Source of the DNA: Flagellimonas amoyensis
Lineage (GTDB): Bacteria > Bacteroidota > Bacteroidia > Flavobacteriales > Flavobacteriaceae
Length of the DNA: 64,000 nt
Assembly: GCF_003058265.1 (NCBI RefSeq)
Contig: NZ_QBUK01000002.1
Span: 310,001-374,000, forward strand
Reading direction: 5' to 3'
Shown here: positions 1 to 7,580 of the stretch, one piece after another
Layout: each line of letters opens with the position of its first letter
Numbering within the stretch: the first letter of the stretch is position 1
The notes under the pieces: model-generated
What the model was told of the DNA's origin: nothing
The model's database searches: none
Seen by the model: only the letters and a program-made list of their open reading frames with translations
Program-made: the position numbers and the translations under genes

Positions 1-430
1 AATGGGCGGGAGCATGTTCTGTCCACATAGCCATAGTGGAAAAAAGAGGATACAAGTCCTTATGAACCTATAAAACATATTATTCGAGTTAACCAGTCTT
101 CAAAGGTCTTTCCTTTCACTTAATATACAAAACTATGGGCATAGGAATGCCATTCTTTTCCACAACGCCCCCTTATCGTGTTTCAAACATCAAAAAACAC
201 TCATAAACGACTGTTTTTGAATGATTTCGTTAAACGTATTTATCTCATTGACAGTTCAATTTAACATTTGACAACCTGTTTTAATCTTTTACTAACCTTT
301 TTTCCTTTTCCATAACCTTTATTGTTTTCTTCTTAATCCGCAGCGACATTCCGTAGTTCTATTTTAGCGCCTCAGCAAACCAAGTCGTTCGAACGGGCTT
401 CTTGAAACCATTTCCAACCAAATTTATAGT
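1..430. other. Non-coding left edge, AT-rich leader
   Basis: No convincing reading frame is seen here on either strand. The right half is AT-rich with many T-runs and looks like the promoter and leader of the barrel gene that follows. I found no exact TAnnTTTG element, so the promoter is not placed. Confidence 0.4.
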
Positions 431-1429
431 ATGATCCAAGTAAAATATACTTGCTCCAAGAACCCCTTTTTGAAGGGAAAAGTATTCAAATGGGTTCCTT
501 TATTGTTTTTCACCTGTATGGGGCTTTCGCTACGGGCACAGACACCCAACGATGCCTTGATGATGCGCTCCAAAAACATCTGTGTCCTTCTTTCTTATGA
601 TATGGGGACTTTTGACCGATATTGGGAAGGGTCTTTACTGAGGTCCAACGAGACCATTGCCACAGTGGACCAGAACACTATTCTGCCCATGGCGGCCATA
701 GGTTTTCTCGATGACCTTAATTTCTATATCAGCCTGCCCTACATCAAAACAGATTCCTCCGAACCCAATGGAGGAAGGTTTGCAGGGGCCAGGGGCTTTC
801 AGGATATTGGTTTTGCCCTAAAGTACCGGGCCATACACCAAGACCTGGGCAGCGGAAAGCTCACTGCTCTTGCCACAGCAGGTTTTTCCACCCCTTTCAC
901 CAACTATCTGTCAGATTACAGACCGTATAGTATTGGGGCCGGGGCACCTGAATTTTCCTTGCGAGGTATCGTCCAATACCAATGGAACAACGGTTTTTAT
1001 GCCCGCGCCTCCCTCGCCCATCTGTGGCGTGGATATACCGAAGCGGAGCGGGACTATTATTACAACGATGGCAGCTACTACACCGCTTGGATGGATGTGC
1101 CCAATGCATGGACCTACGAGGGGGTCCTAGGAAAATGGCTGCTCGATAGATCCTTGAAACTTGAGTTGAGCTACTTCAGCCTTACCTCTACCAGTGGGGA
1201 TGATATCCGGGCATACAACGCAGCGCAGCCCACCAACAAAGTGGAATCCGATCGTGTTGGGTTTTCAGCACAATATTTCTTCAAATCATTGAAAGGATTT
1301 GGGGTGGTGGCCTATCACAACCGGGTGGTGGATGGAAGGAACGTGCCCAAACTGAGCAATACAGGCTTTGGTATCACCTACCAATTCAATGTCATTAAAA
1401 AACAAACTGAAGCTACCGATGAACAATAA
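431..1429 (+). CDS. Outer-membrane beta-barrel protein (transporter-like)
   Basis: A 332-residue exported protein with an N-terminal signal peptide (hydrophobic stretch about residues 21-34, cleavage probably after SLRA at residue 36). The rest is alternating short amphipathic strands rich in Tyr, Phe and Gly, ending with a strand in Tyr-Gln-Phe-Asn. This is the look of a small outer-membrane barrel of the MetA-pathway/transporter-like type common in Bacteroidota. No ligand can be read from the sequence. Its end overlaps the start of the next gene by 11 bases, so the two are probably translationally coupled and share an envelope role. Exported barrel: fairly sure; specific transport function: unknown. 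Confidence 0.7.
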   Translation: MIQVKYTCSKNPFLKGKVFKWVPLLFFTCMGLSLRAQTPNDALMMRSKNICVLLSYDMGTFDRYWEGSLLRSNETIATVDQNTILPMAAIGFLDDLNFYISLPYIKTDSSEPNGGRFAGARGFQDIGFALKYRAIHQDLGSGKLTALATAGFSTPFTNYLSDYRPYSIGAGAPEFSLRGIVQYQWNNGFYARASLAHLWRGYTEAERDYYYNDGSYYTAWMDVPNAWTYEGVLGKWLLDRSLKLELSYFSLTSTSGDDIRAYNAAQPTNKVESDRVGFSAQYFFKSLKGFGVVAYHNRVVDGRNVPKLSNTGFGITYQFNVIKKQTEATDEQ

Positions 1430-2960
1430 GATATACAACCTGCTATTGGCCTTGGGGCTTATTTTCCTAGCCTCCTGTGAGAAAGATACCCCAAGATACC
1501 TTCCGTATGAAGGATACGCCTTTACCGATACCGATGAAAATGGGGGTGATTGGGTTCCCATACTCCAAGAATCCGGAGCAGCCATTACCATAGCAGCTCC
1601 AGAGTCCACGGATTCATCATCCTATCTTGCCGAACTGGAAGAAATGAAACAGGCCATGTCCGGCATGACCTCCGAACAGAAAAAGGCGGTAAAATACTGG
1701 ACCAACAACCCGACCATACGCTGGAACGAGATAGCCTTGGAACTGATTGCCAAATACAATCTCATCCCCGGACCCAATCCTGATGGCACCTATACCCTGC
1801 CCAACCCTTCCAACCCAGAAGGACCGCCGGCATTTCCCTTTGCCCACCCACCCTATGCGTGCAGGGCACTGGCCTATATGTCCGTAGCACAGTTTGACGG
1901 ACTCATCAGTGCATGGCACCACAAATACACATACAACAGGGCCGCCCCTTATCAACTGGATGAAAGCATTGTCTATGCCTATGAGGACAACGATATTCCT
2001 TCCTACCCTTCGGATGGTGCAGTCATTGCCCGGGCATCAAGGAACATCCTCACGGCCATGTTTCCCTTGGAGGCCGAATATTTGCAAGAACTTGAGGAAG
2101 AACATTTGGAAAGCCTGATGCTTTCTGGGGGCAATGTGATGAGCGATATCGATGCCGGCGTGGAAATCGGCGATGCGGTATCTTCCACCGCCCTGGCGCG
2201 TGCTGCCAATGACGGTATGAAGAATGCACAGACCCCAAAAGCCGTATCGGACTCCATCAAGCAGGCCGCTCTGGACAGGTTTGGCTGGGCCTGGGACAAT
2301 CTAGAAATCCCTGTGCGCCCCGTGGGTCTTACCCCTCTATTTGGAAAAGTGACCATGTGGAGCATTGACGATGTGGAAAGCGTTCGTCCCATCGCCCCAC
2401 CGCAATTGGATTCACAGGAATTCTTGGACGACGTGAAACTCTTGAAGGACTACGCCAAAAACATGACCGATGAACACCGTAGGATTGCCAATTTCTGGCA
2501 GGATGGCCTCGGCACCTATACGCCCCCAGGACACTGGAACCGTATTGCCAACGAACTTATCGTGGAATATCGATTGAATCCCTTGCAGACCACACGGACC
2601 TTGGCCTATATGAACATGGCCATCATGGATTCGGGTATAAGCTGCTGGGATGCCAAATACTACTACCATTACCCTAGGCCCATACAGATGATCGAAGGGT
2701 TCAAGACCATTGCAGGCACGCCGAACTTTCCCAGCTATACTTCCGGACACAGTGTGTTCTCGGCGGCAGCATCGGAAGTTTTGGCCTATGTTTTCCCGGA
2801 TGAAGCATCACAGATGCGGGCTTGGGCTGAAGAAGCGGCCATTTCGAGGGTGTATGGCGGTATCCACTGGAGCTTTGATGCCACGGTGGGCACGGAACAA
2901 GGACGAAATGTAGCCCAATATACCATTGACAGGGCCAGGGTCGACGGTGCCGACCAATAA
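1419..2960 (+). CDS. Vanadium-dependent haloperoxidase/PAP2-type lipoprotein
   Basis: A 513-residue predicted lipoprotein (lipobox ending at C20). The C-terminal half carries the full vanadate/phosphate-binding signature: K413-x6-R420-P421, S442-G443-H444 in a PSYTSGHS context, and S476-R477-x5-H483-x3-D487. All catalytic positions known for vanadium haloperoxidases and PAP2 acid phosphatases are present. The N-terminal half (about 75-250) resembles the C-terminal half (a shared 'W..IA.ELI.*Y.L' and 'RALAYM' pattern) but has lost the SGH and RxxxxxH residues, as expected of the two-bundle haloperoxidase fold. An earlier in-frame start at 1368 lies inside the barrel gene. ATG 1419 is preferred because it begins the lipoprotein signal. 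Substrate (halide or phosphate ester) cannot be told from sequence. Confidence 0.85.
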   Translation: MNNKIYNLLLALGLIFLASCEKDTPRYLPYEGYAFTDTDENGGDWVPILQESGAAITIAAPESTDSSSYLAELEEMKQAMSGMTSEQKKAVKYWTNNPTIRWNEIALELIAKYNLIPGPNPDGTYTLPNPSNPEGPPAFPFAHPPYACRALAYMSVAQFDGLISAWHHKYTYNRAAPYQLDESIVYAYEDNDIPSYPSDGAVIARASRNILTAMFPLEAEYLQELEEEHLESLMLSGGNVMSDIDAGVEIGDAVSSTALARAANDGMKNAQTPKAVSDSIKQAALDRFGWAWDNLEIPVRPVGLTPLFGKVTMWSIDDVESVRPIAPPQLDSQEFLDDVKLLKDYAKNMTDEHRRIANFWQDGLGTYTPPGHWNRIANELIVEYRLNPLQTTRTLAYMNMAIMDSGISCWDAKYYYHYPRPIQMIEGFKTIAGTPNFPSYTSGHSVFSAAASEVLAYVFPDEASQMRAWAEEAAISRVYGGIHWSFDATVGTEQGRNVAQYTIDRARVDGADQ

Positions 2961-2966
2961 TATATG

Positions 2967-3578
2967 CTAAACACTGACTATTGTTCTAAAAGTAAGGTTG
3001 ATTCTTGGCGTCTTCACCAACTTTTTTGGTGGCAAACGGTGCAACCAATGACTCTGGGTTGCTCCCTTCATGACCAAGAGGCTACCGTGGTCGAGGATCA
3101 GCCCTACTTTTTCCTTGGTCTCCTTATGTTTGAACGCAAACTTCCGTTCGGCCCCAAAACTTAGGGAAGCTATGGCCCCGTTCCGCTTCAGGTCTTTCTC
3201 CGCATCACTGTGCCAAGCCATGCCCTCTTCCCCGGAATGGTATAGGTTGAGCAAACAGGAATTGTAGGTCTCCCCGGTTCGTTTTTCAGCCAATGCCTTC
3301 AATTCCAAGAGTGTTGCTGTCCACGGCAGTGCTTTTTTGGTATGGTTGGAATAGGTATATTCAAAGGGTTGGTCGCCATACCAGGCCACCTTACGTTTGG
3401 TCTCTATGCGCTTACCATAGATGATGGCCACATCGTTGGTCCAGGCAATGTCCGCTAAAAGCTCTTGATAATAGGCATCCGCAACATTTCGGGCCATAAC
3501 AGGTCCATAATAATTCACGATACCATCCTTGGGCAACCAATTTTGGACCGGGTCTATTTCAGAGGTGAACAAATCCAT
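2967..3578 (-). CDS. alkB: AlkB-family 2OG-Fe(II) DNA/RNA dealkylase
   Basis: A 203-residue protein, the usual length for AlkB-like enzymes, which oxidatively remove N1-methyladenine and N3-methylcytosine lesions. Iron ligands fit H123-x-D125 and H180 in a HWLH segment. The 2-oxoglutarate arginines fit R192 and R198 in PRINLTFR. It is the last gene of the minus-strand alkylation-repair operon. Its ATG overlaps the end of the Ada-domain gene by 20 bases, and its stop lies 6 bases from the convergent haloperoxidase stop. The HWLH arrangement resembles the ABH2-like branch more than E. coli AlkB (from memory of the family). Confidence 0.9.
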   Translation of the reverse strand: MDLFTSEIDPVQNWLPKDGIVNYYGPVMARNVADAYYQELLADIAWTNDVAIIYGKRIETKRKVAWYGDQPFEYTYSNHTKKALPWTATLLELKALAEKRTGETYNSCLLNLYHSGEEGMAWHSDAEKDLKRNGAIASLSFGAERKFAFKHKETKEKVGLILDHGSLLVMKGATQSHWLHRLPPKKLVKTPRINLTFRTIVSV

Positions 3579-3810
3579 TTTTCCATTGTTTATAGGCTTC
3601 CTTCATGCAGTGTCCGCAGGGTCGGAACCCCATTTTCCGTGCCTCGTCATCCGATTTGAAAAAAACTCTGTTTTCCCGCTTCATACGTTTGCCCGAAGTA
3701 CACCCCAAGGTACCATATATTTTCAACCTTTTGTTCCCGCCCAGCGCAATCTCCCCTTTTAGGATCATGCTCAGGATTTCCTTTTTATCAATGTCGGAAT
3801 GGAATACCAT
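3559..3810 (-). CDS. Free-standing Ada metal-binding domain, three-Cys variant
   Basis: An 83-residue protein that is only an N-terminal Ada (methylphosphotriester acceptor) domain. The segment with C37, then FRPCGHC with C65 and C68, matches the zinc site of E. coli Ada. The position equivalent to Ada C42 is a lysine (K41), so only three of the four zinc cysteines are present, while the methyl-acceptor position (C37, matching Ada C38) is kept. It starts 3 bases after the 2OG oxygenase stop and overlaps alkB, so it is a member of the operon. In canonical Ada this domain is fused to the AraC-AGT protein encoded here by the first gene of the operon. Function in trans as sensor or repair protein is inferred. 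Confidence 0.8.
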   Translation of the reverse strand: MVFHSDIDKKEILSMILKGEIALGGNKRLKIYGTLGCTSGKRMKRENRVFFKSDDEARKMGFRPCGHCMKEAYKQWKNGFVHL

Positions 3811-3813
3811 TTC

Positions 3814-4527
3814 TCAACTGATGGCATCATGAAAAATAATGCCCATCGTATATCTTTCACCATGGTGCAGCTCGCTCACCCCATGCTTCATATTCACCCG
3901 ATAATATCCTTTTGTGCCCTTCACTGGTCTAAAATTCGTGGTAAAGAGCACCATATCCCCTTTTCGGGGCCTGAGCACAATGGCTTTGGATTGGGCCCTA
4001 GGTGTCTGCTGGGTCATCACAAATTCACCTCCTTGGTAATCCGTATCGGGGTCGCTCAAAAAAAGGACGGCCTGGAGGGGAAAATAGACTTCTCCATACA
4101 GATCTTGGTGCAATGTGTTGAATCCGCCTTTCCCATATTTTAAAATAAGTGGGGTCGGTTTTAATTGATTCTGCTCCTTACAATGATCTATCAATTCCTG
4201 ATGCGTTTGCGGAAAAACCCTTTTTATGTTCAATGCTTTCATCCAGAGATTGGCAACGGGAACCAAATGGGGGTACAAGCCTTTCCTGAGTTCTTGGATG
4301 GGTTCGGGCAATGGATAATCAAAATATTTGTATTCCCCCAACCCAAAGCGATAGCGTTCCATGACCACCGTTTTTCTATATCCTTCCTTCTGATCGTATA
4401 GTACCTTCAGGGTATCGCACATAGCTGGTTCCAAATAATCAGAAACCAAGGCATATCCCCTGTTATGCAGACTTTCTTCCACTTGGTCCCATTTGACCTT
4501 GGAACTTTGGCGCATTATCGTATTCAT
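3814..4527 (-). CDS. 2OG-Fe(II) oxygenase
   Basis: A 237-residue 2-oxoglutarate/Fe(II) dioxygenase. The jelly-roll metal site reads H140-x-D142 in LHQDLYGE and H215 in MKHGVS. R225 in RYTMGIIFHD is the likely 2-oxoglutarate-binding arginine. It is related to prolyl-hydroxylase-like oxygenases rather than to AlkB itself. It sits second in the alkylation-repair operon, 55 bases after the AraC-AGT gene and 3 bases before the Ada-domain gene. That context suggests a role in alkylation damage or in modifying a nucleic-acid or ribosomal target; the substrate is not evident. Confidence 0.8.
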   Translation of the reverse strand: MNTIMRQSSKVKWDQVEESLHNRGYALVSDYLEPAMCDTLKVLYDQKEGYRKTVVMERYRFGLGEYKYFDYPLPEPIQELRKGLYPHLVPVANLWMKALNIKRVFPQTHQELIDHCKEQNQLKPTPLILKYGKGGFNTLHQDLYGEVYFPLQAVLFLSDPDTDYQGGEFVMTQQTPRAQSKAIVLRPRKGDMVLFTTNFRPVKGTKGYYRVNMKHGVSELHHGERYTMGIIFHDAIS

Positions 4528-4533
4528 GTTGAC

Positions 4534-4576
4534 TGTTCATTTTTTGATTGATTTGATTGTTCATTTTTTGATTGAT
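4534..4576. repeat. 24-bp tandem direct repeat between operon genes
   Basis: A 19-base unit beginning TGTTCATTTTTTGATTGA occurs at 4534-4552 and again, identically, at 4558-4576 (period 24). It fills the gap between the AraC-AGT stop and the 2OG oxygenase start, so on the transcript it lies just upstream of that start codon. It could be slippage-generated or part of the leader; no function is shown. Confidence 0.8.
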
Positions 4577-4582
4577 GTGCTT

Positions 4583-5431
4583 TTACTCGGCGGGGGCCAT
4601 TTGCGCAGCTTCCCATCCTATAATGGCACTCTTTCGGGTACTGCCCCACATATAATCTCCTATTTTTCCCGTCGATTGGATGACCCTGTGACATGGGATC
4701 AAAAAGGCTACGGGATTTTTCCCGATGGCCGTGCCCACTGCCCGTGAGGCTTTGGGTCGTTCGATTGTATGCGCAATAGAGCCATATACCGTCAAACTGC
4801 CGGTGGGGATCTTGAGCAGTGTTTCCCATACCTTCAACTGGAACGGCGTGCCGTTCAAGTGCAGTTTGATCTGGTCCTGCTTGCTCCAATCATCCCTGAA
4901 AATGGCCAGTCCATCCTGTTGGTTCTTGTCCAACAACTGTCGATAGGTGGCATTCGGAAAACGGGACTTTAAATCCTCGAACCCCTCTTTTCCATCATCC
5001 ACAAAGGACATATGGCAAATGCCCTTGGGTGTGGAGGCAACAATCAGTTTTCCAAAAGGGCTTTCCGCAAAACTATAGTTGATTTCCAAGTTTTCCCCTC
5101 CGTTCTTGTATTCCCCAGGGGTCATCCCTTCAATGTTGACAAAGAGGTCGTGCAATCTTCCCGTGCCAGAAAAACCTGTCTCCATGGCTGCTTCGGACAA
5201 GGTGACCTGCGTTTCCTTCAACATTTTTTTGGCATGTTCAATGCTTATGTATTGTATGAACTTCTTGGGGCTTACCCCAGCCCACTCCGTGAACAGTCTT
5301 TGAAAATGGTAAGGACTTAAATGAACGGATTCCGCAATCTCGTTCAGGGAAGGCTGCTCCTTAAAATTGCTTCGGATAAAGGTGATGGCCTTTGCCACCC
5401 TATCGTAATTGAATTCTGCCTGTGTGTCCAT
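4583..5431 (-). CDS. AraC-type regulator fused to O6-alkylguanine-DNA alkyltransferase
   Basis: A 282-residue bifunctional protein. Residues about 5-110 form an AraC helix-turn-helix pair (IAESVHLSPYHFQRLF and the second helix ending in GMTPGEYK). Residues about 115-275 form a methylguanine methyltransferase with the acceptor motif PCHRVI (acceptor C247). It matches the middle and C-terminal parts of E. coli Ada, but the N-terminal phosphotriester-sensing domain is absent and is encoded separately at 3559-3810. First gene of the operon. A TACTTTTG -7 element and a perfect inverted repeat lie just upstream, which suggests autoregulation. DNA-repair activity: confident; how it senses damage without the Ada domain: open. 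Confidence 0.9.
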   Translation of the reverse strand: MDTQAEFNYDRVAKAITFIRSNFKEQPSLNEIAESVHLSPYHFQRLFTEWAGVSPKKFIQYISIEHAKKMLKETQVTLSEAAMETGFSGTGRLHDLFVNIEGMTPGEYKNGGENLEINYSFAESPFGKLIVASTPKGICHMSFVDDGKEGFEDLKSRFPNATYRQLLDKNQQDGLAIFRDDWSKQDQIKLHLNGTPFQLKVWETLLKIPTGSLTVYGSIAHTIERPKASRAVGTAIGKNPVAFLIPCHRVIQSTGKIGDYMWGSTRKSAIIGWEAAQMAPAE

Positions 5432-5442
5432 AGTTGTAATAT

Positions 5443-5466
5443 TTGAACCAAAAGTACATGGTTCAA
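5443..5466 (-). promoter_or_regulatory. Promoter -7 box inside a perfect inverted repeat, alkylation operon
   Basis: TTGAACCA (5443-5450), 8 spacer bases and TGGTTCAA (5459-5466) form a perfect 8-8-8 inverted repeat in the 81-base gap upstream of the AraC-AGT gene. On the minus strand TACTTTTG (5456 to 5449) fits the Bacteroidota -7 consensus TAnnTTTG and lies within the repeat. A weak -33 (TTTT at 5479-5476) is 19 bases upstream. Likely the operator for the operon's own AraC-AGT regulator (inference). Confidence 0.6.
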
Positions 5467-5512
5467 CAAGGCAATAAAACCCGAATCTTGCTGACTATTG
5501 ATAGGGAACAGT

Positions 5513-6475
5513 TTACCCCGCCAACATCTCTTGGCTTTTCTTGAGGATGTCGGCCACCCTCTTTTTCAACGCATCGGGCTCCACGATCGTGGCATAATCC
5601 CCGAACATGAGGTACCATCTGGCAAAGCCGTTCTCCATATCTGTGGTCATGAAGGTCATCTCCAACTGTTCGCCCACTTTTTTCTCCGAAACAAAGCCAT
5701 AATACTTTCTGCCGCTGCGGATGTATTTGGCCACGGATTTTTCCACCAAGATCCTCACTTTGGTCTTTTCCACTTCTTCCCTTTTCTCGCGGTGTTCGTC
5801 CATGGTCCCGTGCTCCAATATAAAATCCATGGAGGTCCTGGTGATATGTTGGATCCTATCCGTTCGGAAATGTCTGTAGTCCATCCGCAGATGGCAATAG
5901 CCCAAAATATACCAAAACCCGTTTTCATTGAAAAGGCCTACAGGCTCTATTCTGCGTTCCGATGGATTTTCTTCCCGAAGTGATTCGTACTTTAAAAATA
6001 CCTGTTTCCGCTCGGCAATGCTCTCGAACAGGATTTCAAGGGCATTGGGCACCTCTTCGTTGAACAGCAATTGGCCCGGCACGATGGACACCTGCGATTC
6101 CAAGGCTTCCACCCAATCCTTTTCCTTGCCCCGAAGCACGGATTTCAATTTGTACATGGCGGATTCGTAGTAGGCTCCAAGGGATTTGTCGGTGAACTTT
6201 TGCATGAGTTTTTCCGCGGCCACAAAACTTCCGGCCTCTTCCCGGGTAAACATGACCGGTGGCAGGCGGTAACCTTCCATAATGGAGTAGCCCACACCCG
6301 CTTCGCTGACGATGGGAACGCCGGACGCCTCCAGGGTCCTGATGTCCCTGTACACGGTGCGCAAGCTCACATCAAAGCGGTCTGCCAGTTCCTGTGCCTT
6401 CACAATCCGTTTGGACTGCAGCTGTATCAAAATGGCGACAATCCTATCAAAACGTTTGGCGGTGTCCATTCCCAT
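5513..6475 (-). CDS. WYL-domain transcriptional regulator (YafY-like)
   Basis: About 320 residues. An N-terminal winged HTH of the HTH_11/DeoR-like type (ELADRFDVSLRTVYRDIRTLEASGVPI) is followed by a WYL ligand-binding domain (GFWYILGYCHLR, then a FRTDRIQ segment) and a C-terminal extension. This family often responds to nucleic acid or small ligands. The frame stays open to 6541, but the extra 22 residues do not look like the family. ATG 6475 begins MGMDTAKRFDRIV, a typical start, with a GGGAG stretch about 13 bases upstream. It is divergent from the DinB-family gene and probably controls both promoters through the paired sites between them. If transcription starts near 6566, as the -7 element suggests, ATG 6541 remains possible. 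Confidence 0.85.
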   Translation of the reverse strand: MGMDTAKRFDRIVAILIQLQSKRIVKAQELADRFDVSLRTVYRDIRTLEASGVPIVSEAGVGYSIMEGYRLPPVMFTREEAGSFVAAEKLMQKFTDKSLGAYYESAMYKLKSVLRGKEKDWVEALESQVSIVPGQLLFNEEVPNALEILFESIAERKQVFLKYESLREENPSERRIEPVGLFNENGFWYILGYCHLRMDYRHFRTDRIQHITRTSMDFILEHGTMDEHREKREEVEKTKVRILVEKSVAKYIRSGRKYYGFVSEKKVGEQLEMTFMTTDMENGFARWYLMFGDYATIVEPDALKKRVADILKKSQEMLAG

Positions 6476-6572
6476 AATTGCGTGAGCTATCTCCCAAAGA
6501 TAGGATTTCAATCCAAGGACCTGCGTTCTTTTCTTTCCCATCTTGATTCATTTTATAACATCTTGTTCGCAG

Positions 6573-6607
6573 CAAAGCTATGTCCGTGAGGTGACAACAG
6601 CTTGTCA
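6573..6607 (-). promoter_or_regulatory. WYL-regulator promoter with TGACA-N6-TGTCA operator
   Basis: On the minus strand TAGCTTTG (6580 to 6573) is an exact TAnnTTTG -7 element. The palindrome TGACAACAGCTTGTCA (6592-6607, arms TGACAA/TTGTCA) is centred 19.5 bases upstream of it, where the -33 element should be. Confidence 0.6.
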
Positions 6608-6638
6608 AGAACTTTTTTTTGGTCCATTTTTTTTCTAC

Positions 6639-6673
6639 TGACAAAGGGCTGTCATACCCCCCTTCTAATTTTG
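6639..6673 (+). promoter_or_regulatory. DinB-family gene promoter with TGACA-N6-TGTCA operator
   Basis: TAATTTTG (6666-6673) is an exact -7 element for the DinB-family gene. TGACAAAGGGCTGTCA (6639-6654) is centred 19.5 bases upstream of its first base. This matches the spacing at the divergent promoter, so both halves of the intergenic region have the same layout. No good TTTG -33 element is present, which would fit control by the bound regulator. Confidence 0.6.
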
Positions 6674-6708
6674 GTTTCAGAAATCATAAACCTTTAAATA
6701 CAAATATC

Positions 6709-7203
6709 ATGGAAAACACCGTAAAAAATCAAACTGAAGCACAAGTCATCTCCCCTGCCCAACTTTTGGAGCATTACCAAGGTCACCGCGGGCTTACCCG
6801 AAGGGTGATTGAAGCGTTCCCTGAAAAGGAGTTCTTCAACTACAGTATTGGGGGCATGCGCACCTTTGCCGAAATGACCATGGAACTTTTGGGGATTGCG
6901 GTCCCTGGACTGAAGGAAATGGTGACCCGGGAAACCTCGGAACTTCAAGAACATTTTGAACATGGCAACCAAAAGGCCAAGATCCTCGAAAGATGGGACC
7001 AGGACACGGAAGAGATCGACAAGCTCTGGGGGCAAATCGATTTGGAGCGCTACCAAGAGCATGTAAAACTCTTCGGCCAGTATGAAGGCACCGTGCAATC
7101 CTCCATCTTCTATTTTATGGACAATGAGATCCATCACCGTGGACAAGGCTATGTCTATCTGAGATCCTTGGGCATTGAACCCCCGTTTTTCTACGAGCGC
7201 TAA
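6709..7203 (+). CDS. DinB-family (DUF/metal-dependent) protein
   Basis: A 164-residue four-helix-bundle protein of the DinB superfamily. The histidine-rich features expected for its metal site are visible: an early LEHYQGHRGL helix and a late NEIHHRGQGYVYLR helix, the usual hallmark. Members include mycothiol- and bacillithiol-type transferases and damage-induced proteins; the exact reaction is not known. An upstream in-frame start at 6619 would place the promoter inside the gene, so ATG 6709 is chosen. It is divergent from the WYL regulator, which very probably regulates it, and is followed after 11 bases by a small gene. Confidence 0.85.
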   Translation: MENTVKNQTEAQVISPAQLLEHYQGHRGLTRRVIEAFPEKEFFNYSIGGMRTFAEMTMELLGIAVPGLKEMVTRETSELQEHFEHGNQKAKILERWDQDTEEIDKLWGQIDLERYQEHVKLFGQYEGTVQSSIFYFMDNEIHHRGQGYVYLRSLGIEPPFFYER

Positions 7204-7214
7204 AAACGAATGTA

Positions 7215-7433
7215 ATGAAGACCGTTTTGGTATTTAGGACTTCGGTATTGGGCAAGGGTCATATCAGGACGCTTAGGCCCTTATTGAACCAACTGATCGA
7301 CAGGAACGGGTATTGGAATTTTGACCTGGAGGATTGCGATAACATTCTCCGGGTCGAAACCCAAAACGTACAGGCACACACTATTTCAACTTTATTGGAA
7401 AAAAATGGATTTTGTTGTGAAGAGCTCCATTGA
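7215..7433 (+). CDS. Small protein, HMA-like fold suspected
   Basis: A 72-residue protein 11 bases after the DinB-family gene and before a strong terminator, so probably the second gene of that operon. The pattern (a beta strand MKTVLVFRTSV, helix, strand WNFDLEDCDNILRVE, helix AHTISTLLEKNGF) resembles the ferredoxin-like fold of heavy-metal-associated domains, but the CxxC metal motif is missing. Not assigned to a named family. Likely real because of length, spacing and position; function unknown. Confidence 0.6.
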   Translation: MKTVLVFRTSVLGKGHIRTLRPLLNQLIDRNGYWNFDLEDCDNILRVETQNVQAHTISTLLEKNGFCCEELH

Positions 7434-7539
7434 AACTGTTTCCCAAAACACACCCGATGATACACCAATCGGGGTTGACCCCCGATCAAGGGATGTTGAC
7501 CGAGTGTTCCGGTTTTGGACCATTCGCCCTAAACAGCAT

Positions 7540-7580
7540 AAGCCGGCATCCTGATCTTTTAGATCAGATGCCCGCTTTTT
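7540..7580 (+). terminator. Intrinsic terminator of the DinB operon
   Basis: CTGATCT (7551-7557), loop TTT and AGATCAG (7561-7567) form a 7-bp perfect stem. The stem extends through GGCAT/ATGCC and AAGC/GCTT with one bulge and one mismatch, and is followed by a T-run. It lies 107 bases after the small gene and overlaps the last codons of the convergent BNR gene. Confidence 0.8.

Noticed and set aside
4534..4576. Tandem 24-mer considered as a phage attachment site
   Set aside because: There is no integrase or element boundary, and the repeat lies inside an intact operon.
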